Made by a program: the position numbers and the translations under genes
NCBI GenBank assembly: GCA_014058105.1
Contig: JACGCM010001747.1
Location: 3,038,001-3,102,000 of the forward strand
Length of the DNA stretch: 64,000 nucleotides
Direction: 5' to 3'
From: Kingdonia uniflora
Lineage: Eukaryota > Streptophyta > Magnoliopsida > Ranunculales > Circaeasteraceae
Shown: one piece after another, positions 44,641 to 58,400 of the stretch
Layout of the letters: each line of letters starts with the position of its first letter
Numbering within the stretch: the stretch's first letter is position 1
Notes under the pieces: generated by a model
Database searches by the model: none
Seen by the model: only the letters and a program-made list of their open reading frames with translations
Told to the model about the DNA's origin: nothing

Positions 44641-45538
44641 AGAGATTTTCCCGCCAATATCTGTTGCAACTTGTAACTCACTTCCATACTAGACATGGTG
44701 CGTCACTAAACTTACAGCCCAAGTGAAGAAAAAAACAAAACTTTCAGCAAGACACTGAGTTAACTCACGAACCAACTCACTTTATTTTAATATTTATTCT
44801 TATATTAATAATAATTAAAAACAAAATCTCACCCAATCACACACCGACTATACTATATTTAATTCAATTATTTAATTATTAATTACTATTTAATCATTTT
44901 CCTTTTATTAAAATTTTGAAATTTAAAATCAGCTAAACTCGGACTCGGGCGAGTCCAAGATAATAACTCGGATGGAATCGTTCAGATTCTTTTGAACACG
45001 TATCACTAATTTCAGATGGAAGAGTGTGAAATGGCCGTTGTGTCTCTTCTCTACAATTAGGGCAAAAAAGCATTTCTCTCTCGTTTATATCTCTCACCGA
45101 CTCTCTCTTTGAGGAACTCGCAAGGCTTGGTTTCATCAATGGTGGCTCTCTAACCCTAACGAGGCACTCATTTCGATCTCTCAAACCTCTGTTTTCATGA
45201 TTATCTATGTTTTAGGTTTCAGACACATGTTTCAATTGATGAAATTGATCTAGGATTGCTTAATTTAGATCTGTTTGTTTAGATTTGTATGTATTATGTT
45301 GTGATTGTTGGGTATGTGTTTGATTTGAGGATTTCTGATGTTGATTTTATCAGGAATTTGAATTGGTTTGTACGATCTGTAAGAACCCTAAGTATTGTTT
45401 AGGGTATAGTGGGAAGGGGTTTGATTAGGGTTGTTGCAATTGTTGCATGTGTTGTTCTGATTTTGAGGAGATTGGGGTTTTGGAGTGAGGGATTTTTGAA
45501 CATTGAGAGGTTGAAGTTGGAAATTGTTAGGGTTTGTT
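44641..45538 (+). promoter_or_regulatory. Promoter and 5' UTR region of the PTM-like gene
   Basis: Very AT-rich to about 44930 (TTTATTTTAATATTTATTC and similar), then a mixed-composition leader. No single TATA box stands out. Several candidate GT...AG pairs between about 45200 and 45510 allow a 5' UTR intron, which the sequence alone cannot decide. The leader contains no long upstream ORF in the gene's frame. Confidence 0.4.
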
Positions 45539-46485
45539 ATGGAGATGGAGGGGGTTAAGCCGGAGGATAAGGCGAGGAAGAGAAGAAGGAAGGATGCTCC
45601 TGAGAGAAAGTATGGGGTTTTTGTGGGGAGATATGTGAGGAAGGAGTTTCCAGGGTTCGAAGGTGTTTTCTTAGGGAAGGTTGTTTCGTTTGAAGAGGAA
45701 TGGTATAAAGTCAGTTATGAGGATGGGGATTCCGAGGAGCTTGATACTGAGGAAGTATCGGAGATTGCCGTAATGGAGAGTAATTTTGATGAAGGGATGA
45801 TTGAAAAGAAGAAGATGTTGGATCGAATGCTTTCGAAGAATGGTACTAAAAAGAGGAAAGTAGTGACTTTTGTTGAACCGGTGGATGGAAAAAAGGCACC
45901 TTCTGCGAAGAAATTGAGTTCTAATAAAAAGTTAGGTCTTGAACCCAATGAGAAGAGACCTGTTGTGGTTAAAACTGCAGACCCTTTGGTTAATGGCTCG
46001 AGTTCTGATTGTGAATTGGGTCTTGAATATGGTGAAAAGAAACATGTTCTGGATGAAACTGAGGCCCCATTGGACACCAGCTTAAAGTCTGATGGTGAAT
46101 TAGGTTTTGAAACAGACCAGAAGCTTTCTGCTGATGAGGCTGACTCTTCTAGTGATTCCTGTGAGTATGGTCGAGTAGGGGAATCTTGCTCAGTCAATGA
46201 AGTCGTTCCCCTTATCCCAGCACCAGAATTGCCTCCTTCCTCCAATAATGTTGGCGTACCTGAGGACTTGGTTTCACATCTATTTTCAGTGTACACTTTT
46301 TTGCGGTCGTTTAGCATTCAATTATTCTTGAGCCCTTTCCTACTGGATGATTTTGTTGGTTCACTAAACTGTGGAGCATCCAATAATTTAATTAATGACA
46401 TTCATCTTGCCCTCTTTCGTGCATTGAGACGTCATCTCGAGATGCTTTCCTTCAATGGTGCTTTGCCTGCATCAAAATGCCTGAG
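45539..46485 (+). CDS. PTM: PTM-like exon 1: Tudor-like segment, acidic linker, start of DDT
   Basis: Codes residues 1-315. The Tudor/Agenet-like segment contains VGRYVRKEFPGFEGVFLGKV and WYKVSYEDGDSEELDTEEV. A low-complexity acidic linker has repeated ELGLE-type pieces. DDT begins at DLVSHLFSVYTFLRSFSIQL and continues to LPASKCLR. Donor GAG|GTATCT, with a CT/CA microsatellite right behind it (46488-46516). Confidence 0.92.
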
Positions 46486-49400
46486 GTATCTCTCTCTCTC
46501 ACACACACACACACAAATTAGCAAGCATTTATTTCTCTATCTCACACCCGCATGCACACACACATTACACAGTACTCATTTAGGTAACCTGCGCGTTTTT
46601 TGGGACTTAACAATACGCTCTTTTACTAGATTTCTACACGGGATGTCTGTATGGCTAAATTTAAACTTCTCTTGGCATCCTAGATATCTAAAATCAAGTA
46701 ATTCCTTTTGACTAATCTTAAGAATATGGTAAAACATCTCAAATATTAAATACCTCCTAGGCTTATGTGCTATTTGGTGATACCCACTTTTTCTTTTTAG
46801 TGAAAAGCATTCTTGATTTTTTTTTTGTTGAAGATGAGCAGTGACGAATATAAATTGCGACTTTAAGGATTTTGAGAGATAATTCAGACAGGAAAGGTTT
46901 AAAATTGGTTCAGGATTGATATTCTTAATCATAATATGTGTTTCTTTTGAATCTAGTTAACCCAATTATACAATAGTTATTAAACATGCATATGGAGGAA
47001 GAAATAAAGACAGTTCTACAATATAACAAAAAACGCAAACGGCTAAAAACTTAGTGATTTTGCGTGTGTATTTTTCGTATATGTTGTTTCTTTCTCACAT
47101 GGAACTGACGTGCTTACGTTATTCACAGACGCCTTGATTGGAGTTTACTCGACACATTCACCTGGCAAGCTTACTTAGTTGAGTATCTTCTGATAATGGG
47201 CTGCACTAAGGGGCCAGACTGGAGAGGAATTTATATAAACATTATAGACAGCGAATATTATAGCTTATCCGTGGCTAAAAAGCTGATGATTTTGCAAATC
47301 TTGTGCGACAGTGTAATAGAATCCGCAGAACTAAGAGCAGAAATTGATAGGCGCGAGATTTCCGAAGAGGGAAGCATGTCTGATGAAACATCAACCCCAC
47401 TGCCTTCTGAAAATGGGCCAAGAAGGGTACATCCTAGATGTACTAAGACCTCAGCTATCAAGGATATAAAAACTCCAGAAGTTGTCACTGAACCTCATTC
47501 AGGATTATCCAAACTTGACGTAAATGCTGCTGCTGATATTGATCAGGACAGTAATAGTGATGAGTGCCGGCTTTGTGGCATGGACGGAATCTTACTTTGT
47601 TGCGATGGATGCCCTTCAGCTTACCACTCGAGATGTATTGGTCTGAGCAAAGCGCTTGTCCCGGAAGGGTCCTGGTTTTGTCCTGAGTGTACCATTAATA
47701 AAGCCGACCTGTCTCTCAGAATTGGAACAGGGCTGAGGGGTTCAGAGATTTTCGGCATCGACCCATATGAGCAGGTTTTTTTGGGTATTTGCAACCACTT
47801 GCTTGTGTAAGTATATCGACTTATTTTTTCTTTTTCTTCTTTAATTGGTAGATAATATCGAAAGATCTTGCATACTTATGAGCATGTTTATCCGTATGTT
47901 TTATCAAATCTGCAACTTAGGCTAGTTAGATCACTTGACTTTTAACCCAATTTGTGACACTAGAATTATTAACCCAAGCCCAACCTGACTCATCCTGGGC
48001 GTACTTGATGTCCTAGCTCAATGTGACCTCAAGTTTTAATGCCTTTTCAGAGCCCAACCCGTGTCGGTTGGCTGAGTTTTCTTTTATAATATACTATTAT
48101 GGTTGGATTGGTAGTAGTAGTAGTGTGGGCCTTTGTTGAAAATAATATGCACAGTACTTGCAAATCACCCGAATGAGATTTGAAGCTAATTATAAACACT
48201 AATTATAAAGCTGCATTCTTAAAAAAACAAATAATTATAAACATAAAGCTAATGCATAAGATAAGTTTTAGACTCACAGTAGTGAAATCTGAAACGGTAA
48301 TATGAGCTGGTTTTGGAACATAGGTCCAGGTTTGGTCGGCTCAAGTTACATTCCCAGTTTTCATTACAGAAGTCACAATATATATAAGAAGAGTGATGAT
48401 ATTTACTTCTTGAGGATTGCATTCGGCAAGCTCATGCCTGACTTGATTATTATTGCTTGACAAATAATTGCAGGCTGAAGGCCTCAACAACTGCAGGACC
48501 ATCTTCCAGATATTACAACCAAAATGACGTTGTAAAAGTGTTGCAACTATTGTCTTCATCTATTCAATTCACAACCCTGTATGCGGATATACGTAACGGA
48601 ATTTCACAGTACTGGCAAATAATGACAGATACCAACATCTCCCTTTCCAAAAGCACTGATGCTGCTACTTATCCAGAAGATAGAAAGGAAATCAAGAAAC
48701 CCATAGATAAAACTGGGCGGGAAACATATGCAAGTAGTATAACAGAAACTAATATGGAGAATGGAGTGCAATTATGTCAGACAAATGACCGTCTAGAAGT
48801 TGGGTTGAACTGTAATACCTCATTGGATACAGTAAATCAAGGGAGTGTTCCATGTATACAGAATGATAGTGGGGCCCTCATGGATGCCAAGTCACTTGGG
48901 CAGTTGGGAACTGAATCTATAATCTCTACTGGGTCAGTCAGCCATCATCCTGATCATTTTGTGTTGACTCGCCAAAGCTTCTGCAGCCACGCCCAAACTT
49001 TTGCGAACTTGAGTTCTTCTAATGGGAAAGTTGCAGATCGTACACCTTTGCCAACAAGTAGTGGTGCTTTGAGCATCTACCGTGAAGTGGGAGAAGGTAA
49101 AATAAATAAAAATGAAAAGTTTTCGTACACAGGGTCTCTCTTTAAGCCTCACGCCTATGTAAATCAGTACATTCATGGTGACATTGCCGCATCAGCAGCT
49201 GCTGATCTGGCTTTTCTTGGATCCGATCCAGTCTCTAAGGCACAAACTTCATCCAACACAAAGAAGTTTGTTTCAGCAAATATTGCAGTGCAAGTAAAAG
49301 CATTTTCAGTGGCCTCTATTCGCTTTTTTTGGCCAATTTCGGAGAAGAGGTTGATGGAGGTTCCGAAGGAAAGATGTGGGTGGTGTCTTTCATGCAGGGC

Positions 49401-52400
49401 TCCCTCTTCAAGCAGGAGAGGATGTTATTTGAACTCGGCAGCTTCAAATGCAATCAAAAGGTGCGGGAAGATCCCTCGTCCAATAAAAAATGCTGCGGGA
49501 CGTCTTCAGGGTATTGCATCATATATTCTATACATGGAAGAGATCTTAGGTTGCCTCGTAGTTGGGCCCTTTCTGACTGTCGCTTATAGAAAACAATGGC
49601 GTGCACAAGTTGTGAAGGCTTCAACGTGCAGCGCGATAAAGTATCTCTTGCTTGAGGTAAGGTTCTTATGGAAGATATGTACATGGCACATAAAACATGG
49701 TGTCTCGTGCGTGATTGTACGATAAAAAACATGAGATATTTACGTATCGCATGTTTAGAGATATTAAACAATATTTCAGTATTTGCCCTACACCTATCTT
49801 AATTAAGGCTTTGGATATACAAACATAAGTAGTTTATTAACGTATGTAAGTTTAAAAGCTGTGAAGTTAGTATGAATGCTAACAAAATAGACTTATTTGT
49901 TGTCCAAAAATGGCAACAAATTTTTGGTTTCTGACTCCAGCCCTTAGTCACTCCTGCCATTTCCCAAACTACTCTCCTCCTCTAAGTTAATCCCAAATTG
50001 AAACTTATAAGTTGGTTAATTACCCTTAGACACTTCTGCTATATCCAAACTACTCTCCTCTTCGGAAATCTTAAATTGAAATTTAGTTAATTACCAAACT
50101 AACTTCTATTTTTGTATCCATTTGAAACTAGTCACTTATGAAGATAGACAGTTGATATTGGTCCATGGTTCAAAAAACTTAGATTCGGGACCTGGATCAC
50201 CCACGGACGGTCCCGATCTGGATCTGGCGATCCGGCCCAAATTAATTTTGTTAGAAAAACTCAAAAAATTATAAGGGAGGATACTATGACACACATTTAA
50301 ATGATCCACGTTTTGAAACACATTTAATAGGGCACCTAAAAGGTGATTGAAGAGGGTTTTCCTTATGGATATGATCTTCTCACCTTTGAGTTCATCCCCA
50401 TATATTATTAAGATCCTTTTGCCATTAGAACGTTATATGGTATAGTTTTAGTTACATATAAAATTGACACCTAAAACTGGTACAATCTTGCGTACGTGTA
50501 ATCCTTGTTCAATATTGATAAAAATATTAGAATGGCTTATTTGTTTTAGAGAATGATCTTTAATGCAATTAAATTACATTCATAAGAAAATAATCTCTTA
50601 AATATTTTTATTTGTGCCTGCTAATACGTGTCAAATGCATGCTAATCAAATGTGTCAAATTATCTTTCCTCACATTATTAATATTTGTATGTACATTTAG
50701 GGTAAGTTATGAATTTATCTATTATAAAAAAATATTCATCCATTTCACTCCCATGTGATTCTAGTTGACTCAGAATAACTCAGACGAGTTGGTCCGAGTT
50801 CGACCATTGGGTTCCTGACCTAGTGGTAGTTACAACCCTCCACCAAGAGAGGAGTCGTGGATTCGAAACCCCGTGCGGTTGAAAACTCAGGGTTACAGAT
50901 CCCTTTATAAAACCGACGTGGTTATGGATCCTTAAAAACCGGCTTCCCTAGCATGCACTAGTCACTTGCATCTAAACGTGCTCTTACCATTGCAGCTATG
51001 TCCACATCGGTTTGGTGGTTGTTTAGTTGTTTAATTTAACTCTTAAAAGGTAGTTCCATCAATGTTTATAAAAACAAATTGGTAATCAAGCTGATTTTAT
51101 GTCCAATATTTCGGACCTAGGGCGGAGCCTATTTATTAATAAAACAAATATTTCTAATAGAATAGACGTACTAAAACAAATATTTATTAATAAAAGTAAA
51201 TTAGAAACTAGGAGAATCTTCTAAAGATAAAAGAGGAGACTAATCCAAAAATAGTCTAGGCTTATGAGGACCCATGAATGGTGGTGCGCGGCTCCTAGGT
51301 TGGGACATATCAACTTTCCCCTTATTTAGAAAAATCGACCATGAATTTTGTAGATGGATGAAGCGACCAACTTAGAACATTTGGAGAAACCTCTTGAACT
51401 GTGTCCATATTCTTCAAGCTTTGAATCTTTTCCCACAATACTTTCCGTGCCCATTGACTGTGCATAGGAATAGATATACTTGTGATGCTACTAATCATGT
51501 ACATGGCAATGCCTGGATTCCACAAAAGCGGAGTTATCCGTTTACGAGAAAGATCCTCAAATTCATCCCATAAGAGATTGAAGAATTGAAATTTTCCTGT
51601 ATTGATTTGCGGGATAAACTTAACTTTATTGCCATAAGTAAAACGAATAGGTTGAGACCTAAGGGAAGAAATTTGTGAAGTAATTTGGCAAACTTGGGAT
51701 CTGGTTAAAGTTTGCAAACTGATTTGGCGGGATTTGGAATTAGTTGAAATCGGTCAAATGATTTGGCAAATCTGAGACTGTTTGAAATATGCCAACTTCT
51801 TTGGCATGTTTGGATTTGCCATATATGGGTATCGGAATTGGTGATTTAGATTTGGGAATTGGTGATTGAAATCTGCCCATTGATTTCACAGATCTCAGAA
51901 TTGGTGGTGATAGTTGTTGATATTAGCTTTTGTTGTGCCTCAATGTAATTAATCATAGGTCTCATCAAATCGACCATATCTTTCACTAAAGATGCCATAT
52001 CATCGATTTTTGTTTCAATCACGTCGATCTTCTTCCCATTTTCCTCATCTCATCTTCATCCTCCTTTTCTTTATCTTTCTCCTCTTGTTGGCGATCAGCC
52101 GAGATTGCAAGCCTATCGCCTTTTTCTTCATCTTTCTTGCAGCGTAGGTTATCATCCTCGTAGCCACGTTCTTTCCATTCTCTTTCTTTTTGTTGTTGTT
52201 TAAATTCCTCATAGTCGACGCATGTAATGGGTTTTCCCAAGAACTTGCTTAGCACTCATCAAAAGTGCTTTCGTATTTCCCATCGTTCATCATTGTAATG
52301 AAAGGAAAAAAAAATCCAAGAATCTTAAGTTGACCTGATACCAATTTGATACAAACGAACCATTCATTAGCAAATTGGTCGTTTTGTAACAATGTTGTAA

Positions 52401-55400
52401 AAGACTAATAACTGAAATTAACTAGAAAACAAGCTTCATTATTAAATCCAAAACACTTAGACTAAGATCCAAAGATGTAAGGTTTAGCTTTCCCCCGAAC
52501 TTTACATAACTGCTAGAAAAGACTTTTATACTCCTAAGAATTAAAGCTAAAAGAGCTCTCCTTTTATAGAAAAAGGGCTCATTTTCTTCTTCTAGGCAAG
52601 TCAATTTTATATAGGGATCCGTAACCCTGAGTTTCCAACCCCATGGGATTCCGAACCCATGACTCCCCTCTTGGTGGAGGGTCACAACCACCACTGGGCC
52701 AAGAGCCCATTGGTGGAGAAAAGCTCATCATAAAATAAAAACCTAATTTAGTAGGAAAACAAATAAAACTTATTTCATATAGAATAAGACTTACTAAAAT
52801 AAATGATAATTAATCAAAGTAAAATAGAATCTAGGAAAATCTTCTAGAGAGAGAGATGAGACTAAGCTTAAAATAGTATAGGCTTAGGAGGGCCCACGAA
52901 CCATGGTGGTGCATGGCCCCTAGGTTATGACATCACCCTAATTGTTTCGTAAAAAAATACCATATATGTCGTAATATGCTTTTACTCTCAAATTTGTCCT
53001 CGAAACTTACCTTAACCAATGAACCTTGTACCCAATAATTAGGGTACCATATCTTCATTAAATGTACGTCGCTTGTCAAAAGCCGCATTAGCTGCAATTT
53101 GAATCTCCACAAAAACGTGATTAAAATCTCGTCATATTAAGCCTTAAAAGTCTTAAGATAATCCCAAAAGAGATCAATAAACATAAAAAAAAAAATCACT
53201 AATTTTAAAATTTTCCTTTTTTTCTTCTATGGATAATACTATAAATTGGTTTTTGATTATCAAAGGTCTTAAGTACTCATAATAATCTGATTAATCATCA
53301 AAAGTTTGGCCTTTTTCTCAATTAATTAGAGGAATAATCTCAATCATGAAATCTCAAAACGCACCGCTAGAAATATTGAAAACTTTCCAAATCCCATCTT
53401 CAACATTAACTATTCTTAGCGGCTGAACCCGATCCAATCTTTTTGCCGTTATTAAATTTGTTGGAGAGAATTTTTTTTTCCTAGAAATACAAACCTCGCC
53501 AAATCCCCACCATTATTGCGAAGAGGACAAGATGGGCGAGGAATGTTTGTTTTATGATGCCAAGTTAATAAGAACCAATAGACGGAAGCTTTGATTGTGT
53601 TAATGATTTAATGCTTATTAATTAATTTTAAAAAAAGCTTAAATTTAAGTTTTGAGAAAATCTCCACTTTAATAGTCAAAATATAGATTTATTAATTATT
53701 GAATTCTAAAAAAACTCAACTTAGAAAACCAAATTAAGCTAAACCCCTACCTAGGCTATATAACAAGCCTCCGAATTTCAGTCAAGCTAAGATTAGAGAA
53801 GAATCTTTATTCATTAAACATTGTAATAATATTTATCTCAAATTAGAAATAAGAATAAAATGAAATAATAGAAAATAAATTAAAAGAGGGCTTTCTAAGT
53901 TGTAGAGGTCTATGTTGCCTCGCAATATGTATACCATTTTGATGTACGCATTAACTCAAAAAGTTCGCCCACAAACTTCAAGGTTGAAATCACCATGATA
54001 TGTAATACATTCGGTTTCTACAACGGAATTCGCCATATCCAATTGAACGTGTTTCTAGTAGTGGCAATACCATGCATCCTTTAAAAAAATTCCTTGCTAA
54101 AACTCACAGCTGTATATGCCTCATATTGTAATTTGAATATTTGTAAGAACAGAGTCGAACACTCCATCATATCGAGCCTCAAAAGTGTTTTAAAAAGATT
54201 TGACAAACCCCGAAAGATTACTAATTTTCAAATCCTCATTTTATGGATAATTGCTATAAAGTGGTTTTCGATCAATCTTAGGTCCAAGTATTTGTAGTTA
54301 TCCGAGTACTCATAAAAAATTGTGGCTTGTACAAAGCAAGCCTCTTATTAAACAAGTTTCTTTATTCCTTTAACACTTGAGTGAAATCTATCTCAATTAA
54401 GAAATAAAAATAAAATAAATTTACTAGGAAATAAATTAAAAGATGAATTTCTAAAATAGAAGTTTTGTGCTGCCTAACGATACGTGTACGATTTTCTGTA
54501 CACGTTGTACTATATAGTAAGCTTCGTGTATAAAATTATATCACCTGTAATACGAGTAAGTAAATGAGCGTCTAAATAGTGTGGTATCACTCTTTCGTAC
54601 GACTCTTGTTCTATCTAGATGCAGGATCGTATCCCCTCAAGATCATATTGCTGTCACCGATTGACAAATTAATATATGGGTTATTGAGCCGGTATAGACT
54701 GATCCAGTTAGTATAATGATTTAATTTGTTAGGTTCTGAAAACTTTGTCGGTTCGACATGAAGACGGAAACAACTCAGATAAGGTCAGACGGGTTTGGCT
54801 GTAAGTCCCTTCTGGTTCTGACAACATTGGTCCCTTTGCAGAGATTTGTGGGTTTTTTTTTGTTTTTTTTTTTGTGTTTGCCTTTATTTATACGGCTGTG
54901 AATATTCTGTTTGGATAATGTACAATTTGAATACAATCATATGAGTATCCCAATTTTCTTTTTCTTTTTTGTTTTGTTAATAATGTAATACTAGGAGTTA
55001 GTAGCTTCTCCTATTTCAAAAGACATGTTATTTCATTTATAGAATAACTCTTATATGGAAAAGTAAAAACTTCTATAAATAAAAAAGGAGGCCGTAGAGA
55101 CTTACTATAAAATGAGATAGAGTGGTAATGGAAATGATTTATTTAAAGAAAATACTAAGAACAATTTTGGTTTCCCTTAGACCCTAGTCAACCAAGCTAA
55201 CTTCTTCAAACTTTTGTCCTGCAAGTGACCGCTCGTAGGTAGTGATTTTATTTTTTAAGATTGCATTTTATTATAGTGCATTTTTTTAACACCCAAGTCT
55301 TCTATTTTGTAACTTTTGGTCACTAAAGCAGTTTTATATACTCTGTTTTTCGTTTCGAATTTTGATCTGACCTTATGAGTGATGTTTGCAGCTTGAAGAG

Positions 55401-58400
55401 CACATTCGCATAATAATTTTTTCGGGAGGCTGGGTTAAGCTGGTGGATGAGTGGTCATTTGAAGCTCCTATGGCCCCAATTGGTGCATCTGCTACAGGGT
55501 CAACTTCTAAGAGGTCGAGTTCGAAGCGGACCAGAAAGCAACCAGCTAAAACAGAAACTGCAGCAGATACTTGTGATGAAGAATTAAAGACTATTAGGTG
55601 GTCACGTGGAGGGGAAATTTCGAAGCTGGTCTTTCATAAAGGGGTGTTGCCCCACTCATTAGTTAGAAAAGGAGCTCGTCAAGGTAATATGGCATTTTAG
55701 TCTGTAAAATCTTTTTTAAATAAAAAGGAAAAAAAGAAAGAAAAAAAAGATAGCTAATCTATGTGGATTGTGGTAATCATATCAGGTGGTTCTAGGAAAA
55801 TTGCTGGTATCTATTATTCCGAAGGTCCTGAAATTCCCAGAAGAACCAGACGTCTTTCTTGGAGGGCTGCAGTGGAAATGTGTAAGAATGCACAACAGCT
55901 CGCACTTCAGGTATGTTCTTTATAACTTAAATATCTCTTTCTGAAGAAGAATTTCCATATATAGCCTATGTTTTTTATCATATATAAAATATAGATTTAA
56001 CTATTCAATTTTTTTTTTCTTTTTTTTCGTTGACTTATTTTGTGATTGCGATCTCATATCAACTCCTATTCCGTTGAGCTCCCTATTTGCTACTCAAATT
56101 AAAAATCCATTGTTTGTTTAGCGGAAAATTAAAAAATAGTGAAGAAATTTGGAAAACATGAAACAATAAAATTAAAGAAAAAAATGTCAACTTTACTGAT
56201 AGAAACTAATTAGGCAGAAACAACTAATTGTATTTTTAATCTAAATAAAAATCTAATTGATCTAGGATTTACAACTTCCCCTCAAACTTTCTTTTATCTT
56301 GTGGTGGTGGGGTATGAAAAACCTTCCATCAGTGATGAATATATGTAATATATTTTATATATTGATGTTCTATTAGAGGAGCTCTGAAATGATTCCTCAC
56401 TTTTGAGCAAGAAACCTTTGGTTTCACATCACGAGCTATTTGCTTAAAGATTTTGCAAGGCAGGGCAGCAACCGTATTTTGTCGATGATTGCATGTCCCT
56501 TCACGGAGCCCATTAAAGAATGGCAACATTAAATCAACACCGCGTTTTTTGGCACTCTGCAGATATGACTTTCGTCTACTGGAGTACAGCTCTCTTTGTG
56601 TGTTGGGGGGCATGGAGGTTATGGAGGACAACACACAACTATATACCATACATTTTCTCGAAGATGTTGACCATAATATAGAAGTGACAGTCTGGCGTTG
56701 ATAACTATGTTCATTTCTAAGTAGAAAGTGGTATTTAGCTATCTGTAACCTGCAAGTGTTGGGTGGTCTTTCTGTATTAGGGTTTTGATAGGTGGCATCC
56801 GGTGTCTCCAACCCCCGTGTGGTCTTTATCACTCTTAAATTAGGAGATTTTATTTTAATTTATATCCTTAGCTAGCTTTAGCTTTAAAGGTAGGTTGGTT
56901 TGAGTGGATAGGGTGTTTAATAGTTATGTAGAGTTTGAGAGAGCTTAAAACCCTAGGCTAGACCATTTAATTTAAACAGAATATAGAGATAGTTTACGAG
57001 TTTTGTTCATTGCGTTGAAACCATCATTTTCGCTAATTCCTATTAAATTTGGTACCTGATCTTAGTTCGTTTCCTTAGAGATTAGATTTTGTTTCTCTCA
57101 TTATGATTATGATTAGGAGTATGAGCGTCAAAATTGACGAGTGGCTAGCGAAACCCGCTATAACGTGCGTTGAGTACAAGATCGTCTTGGCTGAATACAA
57201 ATGCTTCCTAGGAGAAGCCGAAGAAGAGCTTGAAATCTTGGCCATTCGTCCGCAAGAGGAGAATAATGAAGATGAAGGTGATGATGATTCGTATAACGAA
57301 GATGCTGATATGTGGCTCGAAAAAGCCGTGAATCGCTGACAAGGTTACTACAAACCCGCAAAGGGTTCCCTTTCTAAGCCTAACCTCAACATTGGAAGTG
57401 AGGTCGTTTATGGCGATCAAAACCCTAGGGTTTGTCGTGGAAATTATCGCATGGAGGAGGAAGGCATTGATGAAGGTTGTTATGGAGAGGAGTTGCAGGA
57501 GATCACGATAGAGGGAGAGAAGTCGCAGGTTATCATGTTAGAAAGAGAAACGAAGCAAAGATCAAAAACTACGATTCCCATCGCAAAATTCACCAAGTTG
57601 CAGAGATCGAAGTTGGGGGTGGAGATGAGGGAGATCGAAAAGAAGAGGAAAAAGTGAATGAAAACGATAAAGAAGTGGGAACTAGTATCGACACGATGGA
57701 TATGAGGATGGCGTCCATGAAGGTGCTCAAGTTTTTTCAAGCGTTGGTACCTTAAAGCAAGCAATTTATGACGGGGATCAAAGCGTTGCTTCCCACACCC
57801 GACTCTGGCCTCTTTCTCTCATTTAAAACTGAGAGTAGCCAATTTTTTACGATGAGTACCCAAAAGAGGTAATTATCACCGAGTTTGTTGATCTCACACT
57901 GGAAAGAGTTTTTGTTCGTTATTCAAAACGTGGGGTTCCAAAATTTTGGTAACTACATGTACAGTATATGGTGTTTGCAGTTTTTAGTCCAATTAAGCAA
58001 TGTAGTCTTGAAGATGATATAGTACCACATCCACTGGGTATATTTGTGGGTTATTGAAAATTTTTTAGGCGTCTTCTTGATTATGTAGGTGTGCACTTCC
58101 AATTCTAGGTTGATGACTTAAAGATTTTTGCTTCCGAGTTTGTGGTCGAACCCTTCAAAAAAGGGGAAAGTTGATAGGTGGCATCTAGTCGTCTCTAACC
58201 CCCATATGGTCTCTCTCTTCTCCTAAATTGTGAAAATTATTTTATTGTATTTAAATAAGAATTAGGGTTTTTAATTATGTGCTAGGGTCTTCTCTATAAA
58301 TGAAATCATTAGCACTTTAGAGGTAGGTTGGTTTGAGTGGAAAGGGTCTAGTAGTTTTGTAGAGTTTGGAGGAAAGCTTAAAACCCTAAGTCTTTTAGAC

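Larger units (their letters stand above)
51119..52937 (-). mobile_element. Small non-autonomous LTR element in intron 3
   Basis: The direct repeats 51119-51312 and about 52740-52937 share AGACT(A)A, TAGGCTTA(T/G)GAGG, ATGGTGGTGC and CCTAGGTT(G/A). On the minus strand the right LTR is 5' (about 52937-52347), with a primer-binding site TGGTATCAGGTC (52332-52343). The left LTR is preceded by purine-rich AAGGGGAAAGT at 51312-51325. The left LTR appears truncated at about 195 bp. The interior carries one acidic reading (52019-52255, minus) and a gag-like piece (51322-51717, minus), but no pol. Confidence 0.65.
49657..55391 (+). other. PTM-like intron 3 (5.7 kb) with TE remnants
   Basis: Donor GTAAGG, acceptor TTTGCAG. 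It holds a plus-strand SINE, a minus-strand small LTR element with a SINE in its LTR, and a degenerate direct duplication (53.1-54.5 kb). The rest is AT-rich with nothing recognisable. Confidence 0.85.

Noticed and set aside
45715..46317. 200-residue minus-strand ORF inside PTM-like exon 1
   Set aside because: It is the antisense shadow of a conserved, in-frame coding exon. Its sequence is low-complexity Ser/Phe with no independent support.
46488..46516. CT/CA microsatellite as coding sequence of a longer exon 1
   Set aside because: The open frame runs through it, but a good GT donor precedes it and splicing at 46485 rejoins the DDT domain exactly.
56329..56832. 167-residue minus-strand ORF in intron 5
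   Set aside because: No recognisable motif, and it spans the LTR boundary of the intron 5 element. Likely fortuitous.
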